Source of the DNA: Bradyrhizobium sp. ORS 285
Lineage (GTDB): Bacteria > Pseudomonadota > Alphaproteobacteria > Rhizobiales > Xanthobacteraceae
NCBI RefSeq assembly: GCF_900176205.1
Contig: NZ_LT859959.1
Coordinates: 6,995,001 to 7,059,000, forward strand
Direction of reading: 5' to 3'
DNA: 64,000 nucleotides
The position numbers and the translations under genes are program-made. This document shows positions 1 to 9,665 of the stretch, piece after piece. Within the stretch, counting starts at the first letter, position 1. The number at the start of each line of letters is the position of its first letter. The notes under the pieces were generated by a model that saw nothing but the letters and a program-made list of their open reading frames with translations, was not told the origin of the DNA and ran no database searches.

Positions 1-2
1 CG

Positions 3-875
3 GTGCTGCTCGGCCTTGCGAACGCGGTCTATCACCCGTCCGACTACGCGCTGCTGTCGGCGCATATGGAAGAGAGCCGGATGGGCCGCGCCTTCGGCGT
101 GCACACTTTTGCCGGCTATCTCGGCGGCGCAGTCGCGCCGGCCGTCATGGCCGCGCTGGTCACCACCGTCGGCGGCTCCGGCGCGCTGATCGCGGCGGGC
201 CTGGTCGGGCCTCTGGCGGCGCTGCTGCTGCTCGTCGGCAACGTGCCGGAGGTGCCGCCGCATCCGCATGCCACCAAGGCTGATGGCACCAAGGTCAAGC
301 AGCCGGGCCTGCTGACGCCGATGCTGATGCTGCTGACCGTGTTCTTCATGCTGCTCAGCCTGTCCAACGCCGGCATCTCCAGCTTCGGCGTGGTCGCCTT
401 CATGAACGGCTATGGCATCTCGTTCTCGACCGCCAACATTGCGCTCACCGCCTTCCTCGGCGCCAGCGCCGTCGGCGTGCTCGCCGGGGGCCAGCTCGCC
501 GACCGCATCCGCCATCACAACCTGGTCGCGGCGGTGGCCTATGCCATCAATGCCGTGCTCGTGCTGATCATCACCTTCGTCAGCCTGCATCCCGTGCTGC
601 TGGTCGCGATCATGCTGACCGCAGGCTTCATGAGCGGCGTCATCGCGCCGTCGCGCGACATGCTGGTCCGCAACGCCGCTCCCGCCGGCGCCGCCGGCCG
701 CGCCTTCGGCATCGTCTCCACCGGCTTCAACTTCGCCGGCGTCGTCAGCCCGCTGCTGTTCGGCTGGATCATGGACATGAACGCCCCACGCTGGGTGTTC
801 GGCACCTCGGTGGTGTTCATGCTGCTGACCATCGTGCTGGCGTTCTTCACCGAGCCGAAGAAGAAGACGGCGTAG
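3..875 (+). CDS. MFS transporter, C-terminal part (5' end outside window)
   Basis: Major facilitator superfamily permease of the inner membrane; only the last 290 residues or so are in the window and the reading frame is open to the left edge, so the true start lies upstream. Alternating hydrophobic helices surround a hydrophilic His/Lys-rich central loop at about residues 83-98 of the visible part, the usual loop between the two six-helix halves. A complete second half follows, ending in a basic tail. The fold class is clear but the substrate cannot be read from the sequence. Confidence 0.85.
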   Translation: MLLGLANAVYHPSDYALLSAHMEESRMGRAFGVHTFAGYLGGAVAPAVMAALVTTVGGSGALIAAGLVGPLAALLLLVGNVPEVPPHPHATKADGTKVKQPGLLTPMLMLLTVFFMLLSLSNAGISSFGVVAFMNGYGISFSTANIALTAFLGASAVGVLAGGQLADRIRHHNLVAAVAYAINAVLVLIITFVSLHPVLLVAIMLTAGFMSGVIAPSRDMLVRNAAPAGAAGRAFGIVSTGFNFAGVVSPLLFGWIMDMNAPRWVFGTSVVFMLLTIVLAFFTEPKKKTA

Positions 876-883
876 TTGTCGTC

Positions 884-970
884 GTAGGGTGGGCAAAGCG
901 CAGCGTGCCCACCATTGCAACTAAGACCGCCGCCGTAAACGGTGGGCACGCTTCGCTTTGCCCACCCTAC
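884..970. repeat. Interspersed palindrome, family D (copy 1)
   Basis: The left arm begins GTAGGGTGGGCAAAGCG and the right arm at 941-970 is its near-perfect reverse complement, ending in TTTGCCCACCCTAC. Between the arms are about 30 unrelated bases. A second copy of the same arms is at 32211-32351. It sits directly after the MFS stop codon and could fold into a long stem in RNA. Confidence 0.85.
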
Positions 971-1010
971 GGACAGCCGATTGTTAGTTCGTCAGCGCTG
1001 CCAGATGCAG

Positions 1011-1196
1011 CGCCCTCTCCCCCCAAGGCGAAGCAGAGCTTCGCCAGGGCGGGAGAGGGCATCACCGGCTCATCCACTTGCGCAATCGGGTGAGGGGTAT
1101 CTATCCGCTTGCGGCGCTCGTGGAGACATACCCCTCACCCAAGCGAGCTTGCCGATCCCTCATACATGCCCTCTCCCGCAAGGGGAGAGGGCGCAG
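1011..1196. repeat. Interspersed repeat, family A (copy 1)
   Basis: Modular repeat with CCCTCTCCCC / GGGAGAGGG stems and GGGTGAGGGG / CCCCTCACCC stems in inverted orientation. The same modules occur at about 16021-16213, 31131-31300, 35697-35840, 40651-40756 and 43782-43829, always between genes. Confidence 0.8.
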
Positions 1197-1331
1197 TGAT
1201 GGGCACCGCGATGGCTGCGGCTTACTCCATCGGCTGCTGTCGCAACGCTGCCCTCACCTCCCGCATGTTGACATCATCGCCCGCTGGCCGATGATGCCCC
1301 CACAACAACAAACATCCGGGGAAGACACGCC

Positions 1332-3050
1332 ATGACGCAGCCAGATCTCGTGATCCGCGGCGGGACCGTTGCCGATGGTTCGGGCGGCGAGCTTTATGAG
1401 GCCGATGTCGCGATCGCGGACGGCCGCATCGTCGCCGTCGGCAAGGTCGCCGCGTCAGGCCGCGAGGAGATCGACGCGCGCGGCAAGCTGGTCACGCCCG
1501 GCTTCGTCGACGTCCACACTCATTACGACGGCCAGGTCACCTGGAGCCACGACATCTCGCCGTCATCGCAGAATGGCGTCACCACCGCGATCATGGGCAA
1601 TTGCGGCGTCGGCTTCGCGCCATGCCGGCCGGCCGACCACCAGCGCCTGATCCAGCTGATGGAAGGCGTCGAGGACATTCCCGAGCCGGTGCTCGAAGCC
1701 GGCATTCCCTGGGAATGGGAGAGCTTTCCCGACTACATGGAATGGCTGGCAAAACGCTCCTTCGATCTCGACATCGGCGCGCAACTGCCGCATGCGGCGC
1801 TGCGCGTCTATGTGATGGGCGAGCGCGGCGCGCGGCGCGATCCGGCCACGGCCGACGACAACCGCGCGATGGCGGCGCTCGCGCGCGACGCGGTCAAGGC
1901 CGGAGCGCTCGGCTTTTCGACCTCGCGCACGCTCAACCATCGCACCTCGACCGGCGACTACACGCCGACACTGAAGGCCGGCGAGGATGAGCTGACGACG
2001 ATCGCGAGCGCCATGCACAGCGCCGGCCGCAGCGTGCTGCAATTCGTGCTGGACATCTCGACCATCCACGAAGACCTGCCGATGATGCTGCGCATCGCCG
2101 ACGCGACGAAGTGCCCGATCTCGTTCTCGGTCACGCAGAACGACCGCGCGCCGCAGCGCTGGCGGCAGACCCTGGCGGAGATCAATGCGGCGGCCGCGCG
2201 CGGCCTGTCGGTGACGGCGCAGATCGCGGCGCGTCCAGTCGGGCTGCTGCTCGGGCTCGAATTGTCGCGCAACCCGCTGCAGACGCATCCGAGCTACCAG
2301 GCGATCGCGCACCTGCCGCTCGAGGAACGCGTGGCGCGGATGCGGGATCCGCAGCTGCGCGCGGCGATCCTCAGCGAGCAGGCCACCGCCACTGACGATC
2401 CGCTGTTCTTCAAGCCGAACTACGACAAGATGTACCTGCTCGGCGATCCGCCGGACTATGAGCAACCGCCGGAGCGGTCGCTGGGCGCCCAGGCCCGCGC
2501 CAGGGGATGCCGCCCCGAGGAGCTGGCCTATGACGCGATGCTGACGGATGGTGGACGCGGCATGCTCTACGTGCCGTTCCTGAACTATTCCGACGGCAAT
2601 CTCGACGCCACCTACGAGATGCTGCGCGATCCCAGAAGCGTGCCAGGCTTGAGCGACGGCGGCGCGCACTGCAGCATCATCTGCGACGCCAATTTTCCGA
2701 CCTACCTGCTTACGCACTGGACGCGCGACCGCAAGCGTGGCGAGAAGCTGTCGATCCCGTTCGTGGTCGCCGCGCAGTCGCGCAAGACCGCGCTGTCCGT
2801 CGGCCTCGAGGATCGCGGCTTGATCAACGCCGGCTACAAGGCGGACGTCAACGTCATCGACTACGACCGGCTGCATCTGCATCCGCCCAAGGTGCACTAC
2901 GACCTGCCGGTCGGCGGCCGCCGGCTGATGCAGGACGTCGATGGCTACGAGGCGACGATCGTGTCCGGTGTGGTGACGCGCCGCCACGGTGAGGCCACCG
3001 GCGCACGGCCGGGGCGGCTGGTGAGGGGGGCGCGGGCCGGGGTGCAATAG
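1332..3050 (+). CDS. D-aminoacylase-type amidohydrolase
   Basis: Zinc-dependent amidohydrolase of the N-acyl-D-amino-acid deacylase (amidohydrolase 3) family, 572 aa, probably cytoplasmic, hydrolysing an N-acyl amide. The N-terminal small beta domain (residues 1-57) leads into the barrel with the metal motif HTH (His62, His64). Cys91 in NCG corresponds by position to the metal-bridging cysteine known in D-aminoacylase, and Asp442 in SDGGAH fits the catalytic aspartate. The start is the ATG at 1332 behind GGGGAAGACACGCC. It is longer than classical D-aminoacylase (about 480 aa), so the real substrate may differ (an N-acyl amino acid, cyclic amide or related compound). No partner gene is co-oriented; the next gene is convergent. 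Confidence 0.85.
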   Translation: MTQPDLVIRGGTVADGSGGELYEADVAIADGRIVAVGKVAASGREEIDARGKLVTPGFVDVHTHYDGQVTWSHDISPSSQNGVTTAIMGNCGVGFAPCRPADHQRLIQLMEGVEDIPEPVLEAGIPWEWESFPDYMEWLAKRSFDLDIGAQLPHAALRVYVMGERGARRDPATADDNRAMAALARDAVKAGALGFSTSRTLNHRTSTGDYTPTLKAGEDELTTIASAMHSAGRSVLQFVLDISTIHEDLPMMLRIADATKCPISFSVTQNDRAPQRWRQTLAEINAAAARGLSVTAQIAARPVGLLLGLELSRNPLQTHPSYQAIAHLPLEERVARMRDPQLRAAILSEQATATDDPLFFKPNYDKMYLLGDPPDYEQPPERSLGAQARARGCRPEELAYDAMLTDGGRGMLYVPFLNYSDGNLDATYEMLRDPRSVPGLSDGGAHCSIICDANFPTYLLTHWTRDRKRGEKLSIPFVVAAQSRKTALSVGLEDRGLINAGYKADVNVIDYDRLHLHPPKVHYDLPVGGRRLMQDVDGYEATIVSGVVTRRHGEATGARPGRLVRGARAGVQ

Positions 3051-3093
3051 GTCCGTCGCTGCCATGCCTTGAAACGCCTGCGCAATCCTCGGT

Positions 3094-3234
3094 GTCGTCC
3101 CGGACAAGCGCGCAACGCGCGCGCCGATCCGGGACCCATAACCCCAGGACGTTGTTTCAGGCGCGAACGCCGTCCCACCTCGCCCAGCCAACTACCAATG
3201 GTGGCTATGGGTCCCGGCGCGAGGCCGGGACGAC
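3094..3234. repeat. Interspersed palindrome, family B (copy 1)
   Basis: The left arm begins GTCGTCCCGGACAAG and reaches CCGGGACCCATA; the right arm runs TATGGGTCCCGG to CCGGGACGAC. It lies between the convergent amidohydrolase and MFS genes. The same arms recur at 9526-9649, 19878-19974 (variant), 31914-32064 and 49639-49788. Confidence 0.85.
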
Positions 3235-3323
3235 ACTGAATGTGTGGCGCGCACCGGGGCAGGGCCATCCGGCGCTTGGAACCGCGAAGATCAGAGTGCT
3301 GACGGCTCGCGTTGCGCCACCGC

Positions 3324-4634
3324 TCACGCAAATTCCGGCGCGACAGCCTGGTGGGCCTGCAGGCGGGCGCGCTCGCTGTTCGGCCAGAGCAGTGCCAGGC
3401 CGAGCAGGCCGGAGATCACCATGATGACCGCGTTGATGGTGAAGCCGGACATGTAGCCTTCGACCATGCTGCCCGAGGCCTGGATCATCTTGCCCATCAC
3501 CACCGGCGCCACGATGCCGGCGAGCGTGTACAGCGCGCCATAGATCGCCATGACGGCGCCGCGCTGCGCGACCGGCGTGAACTCGCCGATCATCGGCGGG
3601 CAGACGACGTAGATCGATCCGCACAATCCCGACCCGACCACCAGCAGCGCGATCCGGGCCGCGGCGCCGTCGACATGCGCCATCGCCGCCATCAGCCCGC
3701 CGCCGATCACCAGCGGCGTCGCGCCGAGCACGCCGCGCGCCATGCGCGTGGAGACGCCGCGCGCCATCAGCAGCTGTGAGACGAAGCCCGTCGTCAGCAC
3801 GACGCAGGCGCCAAAGATCCAGGGCAGGATCGAGATGAAGCCGGCCTGCGCCTGCGAGAAGCCGAGACCCTTCACCAGGAACGGCGTGAACCAGGTCAGC
3901 CCGAGCGACAGCGCCCAATAGGCACCGAAGGTCGCGGTCACGCAGCCGACGAAGGTGCGCGACGTCAGCAGTTGCAGATAGGGCACGCGCTGCTCGCGCG
4001 AGGCGGCGGACTCGATCTCGGCCAGCGGCCCTTCCCGACCCAGCCACAGCCACGCCGCGCTCCACATCAGTCCGACCACGCCGAGCGCGCCGAAGGCATA
4101 GTGCCAGCCATAGGTCACGATGATGAAGTTCAGCGCAGGCACCGCGAGAATGACGCCGAACGCCGAGCCTTGCGAAAGGATGGCGGTCGGCATCGCCCGC
4201 TTCTCGTCAGGGAACCATTTGTAGACGGCATGGACCGCGACAGACGCCGCAGGCCCCTCGCCGGCACCGAGAATGACGCGGCAGATCAGCAGCGTCGTGA
4301 AGCCGACGGTGCCGACCATCGGGAATTGCGCCACCGCCCAGATCAGCGCCAGCACCAACAGCACCCAGCGCGTCGGCACCTTGTTCACGATGAAGCCGAC
4401 CATGATGGCCGAGATCGAAAACAGGAAGAAGAACGACGAGCCGAGCAGGCCGAACTGCTCGGCCGTGAGATTGAGCTCGGTCATGATCGGCACGCCGGCG
4501 AGCCCGACGACGATCTTGTCGGCGAAGTTCACCAGCATGAACAGGAACAGCAGGAAGGTGATCTTCCAGGCACCTTTCGGCGTGGACGGCGAGCTTGCGC
4601 GGGATGTGCCTTGAAGCGTCGTTGGCGCGGCCAT
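3324..4634 (-). CDS. MFS transporter, ACS-like family
   Basis: Twelve-helix major facilitator permease, 436 aa, inner membrane. The N-terminus is a short polar tail (about 22 residues), then TM1 with the NFADK motif seen in anion:cation symporters of the ACS group. Helix 4 carries the RVILGAGEGPA motif (about residues 118-128) typical of carriers for organic anions such as sugar acids and aromatic acids. The start is the ATG at 4634. The substrate is unknown; a carboxylate is the family-based guess. It is monocistronic and convergent with the amidohydrolase gene. Confidence 0.85.
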   Translation of the reverse strand: MAAPTTLQGTSRASSPSTPKGAWKITFLLFLFMLVNFADKIVVGLAGVPIMTELNLTAEQFGLLGSSFFFLFSISAIMVGFIVNKVPTRWVLLVLALIWAVAQFPMVGTVGFTTLLICRVILGAGEGPAASVAVHAVYKWFPDEKRAMPTAILSQGSAFGVILAVPALNFIIVTYGWHYAFGALGVVGLMWSAAWLWLGREGPLAEIESAASREQRVPYLQLLTSRTFVGCVTATFGAYWALSLGLTWFTPFLVKGLGFSQAQAGFISILPWIFGACVVLTTGFVSQLLMARGVSTRMARGVLGATPLVIGGGLMAAMAHVDGAAARIALLVVGSGLCGSIYVVCPPMIGEFTPVAQRGAVMAIYGALYTLAGIVAPVVMGKMIQASGSMVEGYMSGFTINAVIMVISGLLGLALLWPNSERARLQAHQAVAPEFA

Positions 4635-4903
4635 GTTTCCTACCCCGTCCTTGTTATGATCCGCCGCTGTGGTCCGGGCGTTTTGTCGATGCTACCCACG
4701 AACCTGATCCGCAGGCAACCGGCGCGCAAGCTAAGTTGTTGCTGCAACGCGAGAATTTACCCTCCTTGGATGCGGATGGCAGCTCCCGCAACCTGGGCAT
4801 GATGGGACCGCCATGACATCCCGGCACAGGCCGGGGAACGCGAAGAACGAGCGCGTGATGTTCGCGTTGGCCCTTGCTATGTTGTGATGCAATAACCTTG
4901 ATC

Positions 4904-5563
4904 ATGCTCGTGCTCAGCGTTCGTCATCTCACCAAGTCTTACCGATCCGGCGGCGAGCCGATCAAAGTCCTGCGCGGCGTCGATCTCGACGTGGCCCCAG
5001 GCGAGCGCGTGGCGCTGACCGGCGAATCCGGCTCCGGCAAGAGCACGCTGCTGCATCTCATCGCCGGGCTCGATGCCGCCGATGGCGGGGACATCGTGCT
5101 CGACGGCGCATCCGTCGGAGCGCTCGACGATGCCGGGCGCGCCGCGATCCGGCGCGAGCGGCTCGGCCTCGTGTTCCAGCAATTCAACCTGGTGCCGAGC
5201 CTGTCGGTGCAGGACAATCTCAGCTTCCAGGCGCGACTCGCAGGACGGCATGATCCGGCGTGGCACACCGAGCTGGTGGAGCGGCTCGGATTGAAGCCGC
5301 TGCTCAAGCGCTATCCCGAGCAGCTCTCCGGCGGTCAGCAGCAGCGCGTCGCGATCGGCCGCGCACTAGCGATCAAGCCGACGCTGCTGCTCGCGGACGA
5401 GCCGACCGGCAATCTCGACGAGGACACCGCGGACGAGGTGATGGCGCTGACGCGCGATCTCGTCGCGCGCACCGGCTGCGGCTTCCTGATGGTGACGCAC
5501 AGCGCACGTCTCGCCGCGATGCTCGACCGTCACGTGCATCTGCATGCGGGCCGCGTCGCATGA
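4904..5563 (+). CDS. ABC transporter ATPase, LolD/MacB type (AttE-like)
   Basis: ATP-binding subunit of a type VII (MacB/LolCDE-like) ABC system, 219 aa from the ATG at 4904; an in-frame TTG 30 bases upstream is less likely. Walker A GESGSGKST is at residues 40-48, the signature LSGGQQQRVAIGRAL at about 140-154, and Walker B with ADEPTGNLDE follows. The stop overlaps the permease start (ATGA at 5560-5563), showing translational coupling. With the two genes downstream it forms a set like AttE-AttF/G-AttH. The exported substrate is not evident. Confidence 0.9.
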   Translation: MLVLSVRHLTKSYRSGGEPIKVLRGVDLDVAPGERVALTGESGSGKSTLLHLIAGLDAADGGDIVLDGASVGALDDAGRAAIRRERLGLVFQQFNLVPSLSVQDNLSFQARLAGRHDPAWHTELVERLGLKPLLKRYPEQLSGGQQQRVAIGRALAIKPTLLLADEPTGNLDEDTADEVMALTRDLVARTGCGFLMVTHSARLAAMLDRHVHLHAGRVA

Positions 5564-8022
5564 CGCGCGCTCTCTGGATCCTCGCCGTGCTGCTCAGCCA
5601 TTGGCGGCGGCATCCGATGCAGCTCGCGACCCTGCTGATCGGGCTGATCTCGGCGACCGCGCTGTGGAGCGGCGTGCAGGCGCTGAACCAGCAGGCGCGC
5701 AACTCCTACGATCGCGCGGCCGCGATCTTCGGCGGCGCGCGCACGCCGATGCTGGTCGCGCGCAACGGCAAGATGCTGCCGCAAAGCGTTTTCGCCGAGC
5801 TGCGCCGCGCCGGCTGGCCGGTGTCGCCGGTGGTCGAAGGCCGCGTGCAGATCGACGGCCGCTCGATCCGGCTGCTCGGCATCGAGCCGTTCAGCATTCC
5901 CCGCGAGGTCGGCGATGCGCCGATGGTCGGGCGCAGCGAGCTCGAGGCATTCCTGACGCCGCCGCATCGCACTCTGATCTCGCCGGAGACGCTGGCCGAT
6001 CTCGATCTCAAAGACGGCGCGACGCCGCGGCTCAGCAATGACGCCATGCTGCCGCCGCTGATGGTGCAGCAGCAGCTCGCGCCCGGCGTGCTCGTCGTCG
6101 ACATCAGCGATGCGCAGCGGCTGCTCGACAAGCCCGGCCAGATCTCGCGGCTCCTGCTCGGCAAGACGCCGGGGCAGCGCGCCCCGTTGCAGAGCTTCGC
6201 CGGCGGCCGACTCCAGCTCGTGCAGCCCGAGGCCGAGACCGATCTGGAACGGCTCACCGACAGCTTCCACCTCAACCTCACCGCCTTCGGCCTGTTGTCC
6301 TTCGTCGTTGGTTTGTTCATCGTCAACTCCGCCATCGGCCTCGCCTTCGAGCAGCGGCTGCCCGTGCTGCGCACTTTGCGCGCCTGCGGCGTGTCGGCGC
6401 GCCAGCTCAACGCCGTGCTGATCGGCGAGCTCATCGCCTTCGCACTGGTCGCCGGTATGGTCGGCCTCGTCTGCGGCTATGTCATCGCGGCGACGCTGCT
6501 GCCGAATGTCGCCGCGTCGTTGCGCGGCCTCTATGGCGCGCAGGTGCCGGGCGAGCTGAGCCTGCGGCCGGAATGGTGGCTCGCCGGACTCGTGATCAGC
6601 GTCTCCGGCGCGCTCGCCGCCGCCACCACCAGCCTGGTCAAATCGATGCGGCTGCCGATCCTGTCGACCGCGCAGCCCTATGCGTGGCAGGAGGCGCAGC
6701 GGCGCTGGCTGCGATTGCAGAGCGCGGTCGCGCTCGCCTTCTTCGTCGCGGCCGGCTTGCTGCTGTGGCTCGGGCAGTCGCTGCTCGCCGGCTTCGGCGT
6801 GCTCGCCGCGATGATGCTCGGCGCCGCGCTGCTGCTGCCCGCGATCCTGGAACTGGTGCTGCGGCTCGGCGAGCGCGGCGCGCGGGCGGCGCTGGCGCAA
6901 TGGTTCTGGGCCGACAGCCGGCAGCAGATCTCTGGGCTGTCGCTGGCGCTGATGGCGCTGCTGCTGGCGCTGGCCGTCAATGTCGGCGTCGCGACCATGG
7001 TGGAGACGTTCAGCCGCACCTTTCTGGTCTGGCTCGACGGCCGCCTCGCGGCCGACATCTACATCAGCGCCGCCGATGAAGCGCAGGCGCGCGAGATTCT
7101 AGGCTGGCTGCGCACGCGGCCCGAGGCGCAGGCGGTGCTGCCGGGCGGCCGCGCCGAGACGCAGCTCGCGGGCGCGCCGATCGACGTGCTCGGCCTGCCC
7201 GATCACGACACCTATCGCGACCACTGGCCGTTGCTGCAGGCCGACCAAGACGCATGGAAGCAGCTGGTGCGCGGCGATGCCGGCTTCGTCAGCGAGCAGC
7301 TGGCGCGCCGGCTCCATCTTTCGCTCGGCGACAGCATCGACATATCAGCACCGACCGGCGACTGGCGCATCAGCATCGCCGGCATCTATGCCGACTACGG
7401 CAATCCGAAGGGGCAGGTGACCGTCAACGTCGCGGCGCTGACACGGCGTTTTCCGGCGACGCCGATCACGCGGATGGCGGTGCGCGCGGCGCCGGCGGAC
7501 GTGCCTGGACTGATCAGCGCGCTGACCGACAAGTTCGGACTCGACGGCCGCAATGTCGTCGATCAGGCGACCGTCAAGCAGGAGTCCAAGCAGATCTTCA
7601 ACCGCACCTTTGCGGTGACCGGCGCGCTCAACACCTTCACGCTCGGCGTCGCCGCGATCGCGCTGCTGACGAGCCTGCTCACGCTCGCCAATTCACGGCT
7701 GCCGCAGCTTGCGCCGCTCTGGGCAATCGGGCTGACGCGGCGCCGGCTCGCCGAGGTCGAGCTACTGAAGACGCTGTCGCTCGCCGGCCTCACCGCGCTG
7801 CTGGCGCTGCCGCTCGGGCTGGTGGTGGCGTGGTGCCTGATCGCGATCGTCAACGTGAAGGCGTTCGGCTGGCGGCTGCCGTTCGACGTGTTTCCGCTGC
7901 AGCTGATCCGCTTGTTGATTGTCACGCTCGTCGCGGCCCTGATCGCCTCGCTGCTGCCGGTGCTGCGGCTCGCGCGGATGCAGCCGGCCCATCTCGTAAG
8001 GACGTTCACCATTGAGCGCTAG
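5560..8022 (+). CDS. FtsX-like ABC permease (AttF/AttG-like)
   Basis: Large inner-membrane permease, 820 aa, with the duplicated FtsX-family layout: TM near residues 20-38, a long periplasmic domain, a three-helix FtsX block around 255-375, further hydrophobic helices to about 480, a second periplasmic domain, and a second FtsX block near 680-800. The start ATG at 5560 overlaps the ATPase stop; the frame stays open further upstream, but that region is coding in the ATPase frame. Its two-halves-in-one length fits a fused AttF+AttG or YbbP-type permease. It overlaps the next gene by 11 bases. Confidence 0.88.
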   Translation: MTRALWILAVLLSHWRRHPMQLATLLIGLISATALWSGVQALNQQARNSYDRAAAIFGGARTPMLVARNGKMLPQSVFAELRRAGWPVSPVVEGRVQIDGRSIRLLGIEPFSIPREVGDAPMVGRSELEAFLTPPHRTLISPETLADLDLKDGATPRLSNDAMLPPLMVQQQLAPGVLVVDISDAQRLLDKPGQISRLLLGKTPGQRAPLQSFAGGRLQLVQPEAETDLERLTDSFHLNLTAFGLLSFVVGLFIVNSAIGLAFEQRLPVLRTLRACGVSARQLNAVLIGELIAFALVAGMVGLVCGYVIAATLLPNVAASLRGLYGAQVPGELSLRPEWWLAGLVISVSGALAAATTSLVKSMRLPILSTAQPYAWQEAQRRWLRLQSAVALAFFVAAGLLLWLGQSLLAGFGVLAAMMLGAALLLPAILELVLRLGERGARAALAQWFWADSRQQISGLSLALMALLLALAVNVGVATMVETFSRTFLVWLDGRLAADIYISAADEAQAREILGWLRTRPEAQAVLPGGRAETQLAGAPIDVLGLPDHDTYRDHWPLLQADQDAWKQLVRGDAGFVSEQLARRLHLSLGDSIDISAPTGDWRISIAGIYADYGNPKGQVTVNVAALTRRFPATPITRMAVRAAPADVPGLISALTDKFGLDGRNVVDQATVKQESKQIFNRTFAVTGALNTFTLGVAAIALLTSLLTLANSRLPQLAPLWAIGLTRRRLAEVELLKTLSLAGLTALLALPLGLVVAWCLIAIVNVKAFGWRLPFDVFPLQLIRLLIVTLVAALIASLLPVLRLARMQPAHLVRTFTIER

Positions 8023-9094
8023 CGCCACGATCACGCGCCGCGGACTGATCGGCGGGCTCGGCCTGCTGGCGCTGCCACGCCTCGCGCGCGCGCAGGGTTT
8101 TGCCGGCCTCGCCGACAGCGCGGAGGGCTTTGCACCGGTGACCCCGGGCAAGAGCTTCAGCTTCCCGGCTGACCATGGTCCCCACGACGACTTCCGCATC
8201 GAATGGTGGTACATCACCGCCAATCTCAGCGATGCCAGCGGCAAGGCCTACGGCCTGCAATGGACGCTGTTCCGCTCGGCGGCGCGGCCTGGACCGCAAG
8301 AACGGGGCTTCGACAATCAGCAGCTCTGGATGGCGCATGCCGCGGTGACCCGCGCGGACAGCCACCGCTCGACCGAGAAGTTCGCGCGCGGCGGCGTCGG
8401 CCAGGCCGGCGTCGAAGCAAAACCGTTTCAGGCCTGGATCGATGACTGGCAGCTGCGCGGCTCGGCCGCGACCGACGATCAGACGTTGGCGCCTCTCGAC
8501 ATGAGCGCGAGCGCGGCCGACTTCTCCTATGCGCTGCATCTCGAGGCGGATCGTCCGGTGGTGCTGCAGGGCATCGGCGGCTACAGCCGCAAGTCGGAGC
8601 GCGGCCAGGCTTCGTACTACTACAGCCAGCCGTTCTACCGCGCGCGCGGTCGCATCGCTTTCGACGACCAGCCGGTCGAGGTGACCGGCATGGCCTGGCT
8701 CGACCGCGAATGGAGTAGCCAGCCGCTGGCCTCGGACCAGAGCGGCTGGGACTGGTTCGCGCTGCATTTTTCCGGCGGCGAGAAGCTGATGCTGTATCGG
8801 ATGCGCCAGGGCAATGGCGACTACACCTCCGGCACCTGGATTACGGCCGAAGGCGCCGCGCGCCCGCTCGGGCCGGGCGACATCGCGATGCGGCCGACGG
8901 AGACGGTCGCAATCAACGAGCGCAAGCTGCCGGTCGGCTGGCACGTCGAGATATCAGCGCTCGGCATCGCGATCGACAGCGTACCGCTCAATCCGAACGC
9001 CTGGATGGGCACCCGCGTGCCGTATTGGGAAGGACCGATCAGCTTCAAGGGCAGCCACACGGGGGTGGGCTATCTCGAGCTGACGGGATATTAG
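8012..9094 (+). CDS. AttH-like lipocalin-family secreted hydrolase
   Basis: Protein of 360 aa of the AttH / carotenoid 1,2-hydratase (CrtC-like lipocalin) family. It starts at TTG 8012, overlapping the permease gene by 11 bases, with GTAAGGA about 10 bases upstream. The N-terminus has a twin-arginine-type signal (TRRGLIGGLGLL followed by a hydrophobic stretch and ALPRLARAQG), so periplasmic Tat export is predicted. The mature part has the EWWY motif and GxDWF-type blocks typical of the family. Third gene of the ATPase-permease operon; in AttEFGH systems this is the non-ABC component. The reaction is unknown. Confidence 0.82.
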   Translation: MSASATITRRGLIGGLGLLALPRLARAQGFAGLADSAEGFAPVTPGKSFSFPADHGPHDDFRIEWWYITANLSDASGKAYGLQWTLFRSAARPGPQERGFDNQQLWMAHAAVTRADSHRSTEKFARGGVGQAGVEAKPFQAWIDDWQLRGSAATDDQTLAPLDMSASAADFSYALHLEADRPVVLQGIGGYSRKSERGQASYYYSQPFYRARGRIAFDDQPVEVTGMAWLDREWSSQPLASDQSGWDWFALHFSGGEKLMLYRMRQGNGDYTSGTWITAEGAARPLGPGDIAMRPTETVAINERKLPVGWHVEISALGIAIDSVPLNPNAWMGTRVPYWEGPISFKGSHTGVGYLELTGY

Positions 9095-9115
9095 AAATCA
9101 AAGGGGGACCCACGC

Positions 9116-9508
9116 ATGTATCACTACACAGCACTCGTCACCGTGCTCGCATTGATGCTTTTCTTCTACATGGCCGTGCGGGTGGCGCAGGCGCGCGCCA
9201 GATTCGGCGTGAAGGCGCCGGCCGTCACCGGCAATGCCGATTTCGAGCGCACCTATCGGGTACAGGTCAACACGCTGGAATGGCTGCCGATCTTCCTGCC
9301 GGCGCTGTGGCTGTTCGCGATCTATGTCAGTGACGTCATCGCCGCGCTGATCGGCCTGGTCTGGATCGCCGGTCGCGCGATGTACATGGTGTCCTACGCC
9401 AAAGCCGCCGAGAAGCGCGGCCTAGGCTTCGGCGTGCAGGCGCTGGCAGCGCTGGCGCTGCTCGTGGGATCGCTGATCGCAATTGTGTGGCGGCTCCTGC
9501 ACGGCTGA
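9116..9508 (+). CDS. MAPEG family membrane protein
   Basis: Small four-helix integral membrane protein of 130 aa, related to microsomal glutathione transferase and eicosanoid-metabolism proteins. The conserved block FERTYRVQVNTLEW is at about residues 42-55, followed by FLPALWLFA and the RAMYMVSYA segment typical of MAPEG. It starts at the ATG at 9116 behind a strong AAAGGGGGA site. It lies 21 bases after the AttH-like gene and could be its last cotranscribed member. The function in bacteria is poorly defined; glutathione-dependent detoxification is the family-based guess. Confidence 0.88.
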   Translation: MYHYTALVTVLALMLFFYMAVRVAQARARFGVKAPAVTGNADFERTYRVQVNTLEWLPIFLPALWLFAIYVSDVIAALIGLVWIAGRAMYMVSYAKAAEKRGLGFGVQALAALALLVGSLIAIVWRLLHG

Positions 9509-9525
9509 TAGCTCCGCCCTCCGCT

Positions 9526-9649
9526 GTCGTCCCGGGCTTGACCCGGGACCCATAACCCCCGGCGGATGTTGGTTAGCCGGGCTGTTCAACGGCCAGCCTG
9601 CCTCAAGACAGATCACGCGGTATGGGTCCCGGCTTTCGCCGGGACGACA
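9526..9649. repeat. Interspersed palindrome, family B (copy 2)
   Basis: The GTCGTCCCGGG...CCGGGACCCATAA left arm and TATGGGTCCCGG...CCGGGACGAC right arm lie between the convergent MAPEG and solute-binding-protein genes. Could act as a two-way terminator, though there is no T-run. Confidence 0.85.
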
Positions 9650-9665
9650 CCGATGATGCGGCAGC

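Larger units (their letters stand above)
876..1331. other. Intergenic region filled with palindromic repeats
   Basis: This 456-base stretch holds no credible gene. It contains one family-D palindrome (884-970) and one family-A repeat (1011-1196), listed separately, followed by about 130 bases leading to the amidohydrolase start at 1332, which has a purine-rich ribosome binding site (GGGGAAGA) just upstream. Short open frames here are composed of repeat sequence and have no recognisable protein similarity. Confidence 0.7.

Noticed and set aside
1563..3191. Long open frame antisense to the D-aminoacylase gene
   Set aside because: Arg/Ala/Val-rich shadow of a clearly coding plus-strand gene with metal-site motifs; no family similarity.
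5260..5559. N-terminal extension of the FtsX-type permease
   Set aside because: This stretch is coding for the ATPase in another frame; the ATGA overlap at 5560 is the natural start and gives a correct first membrane helix.
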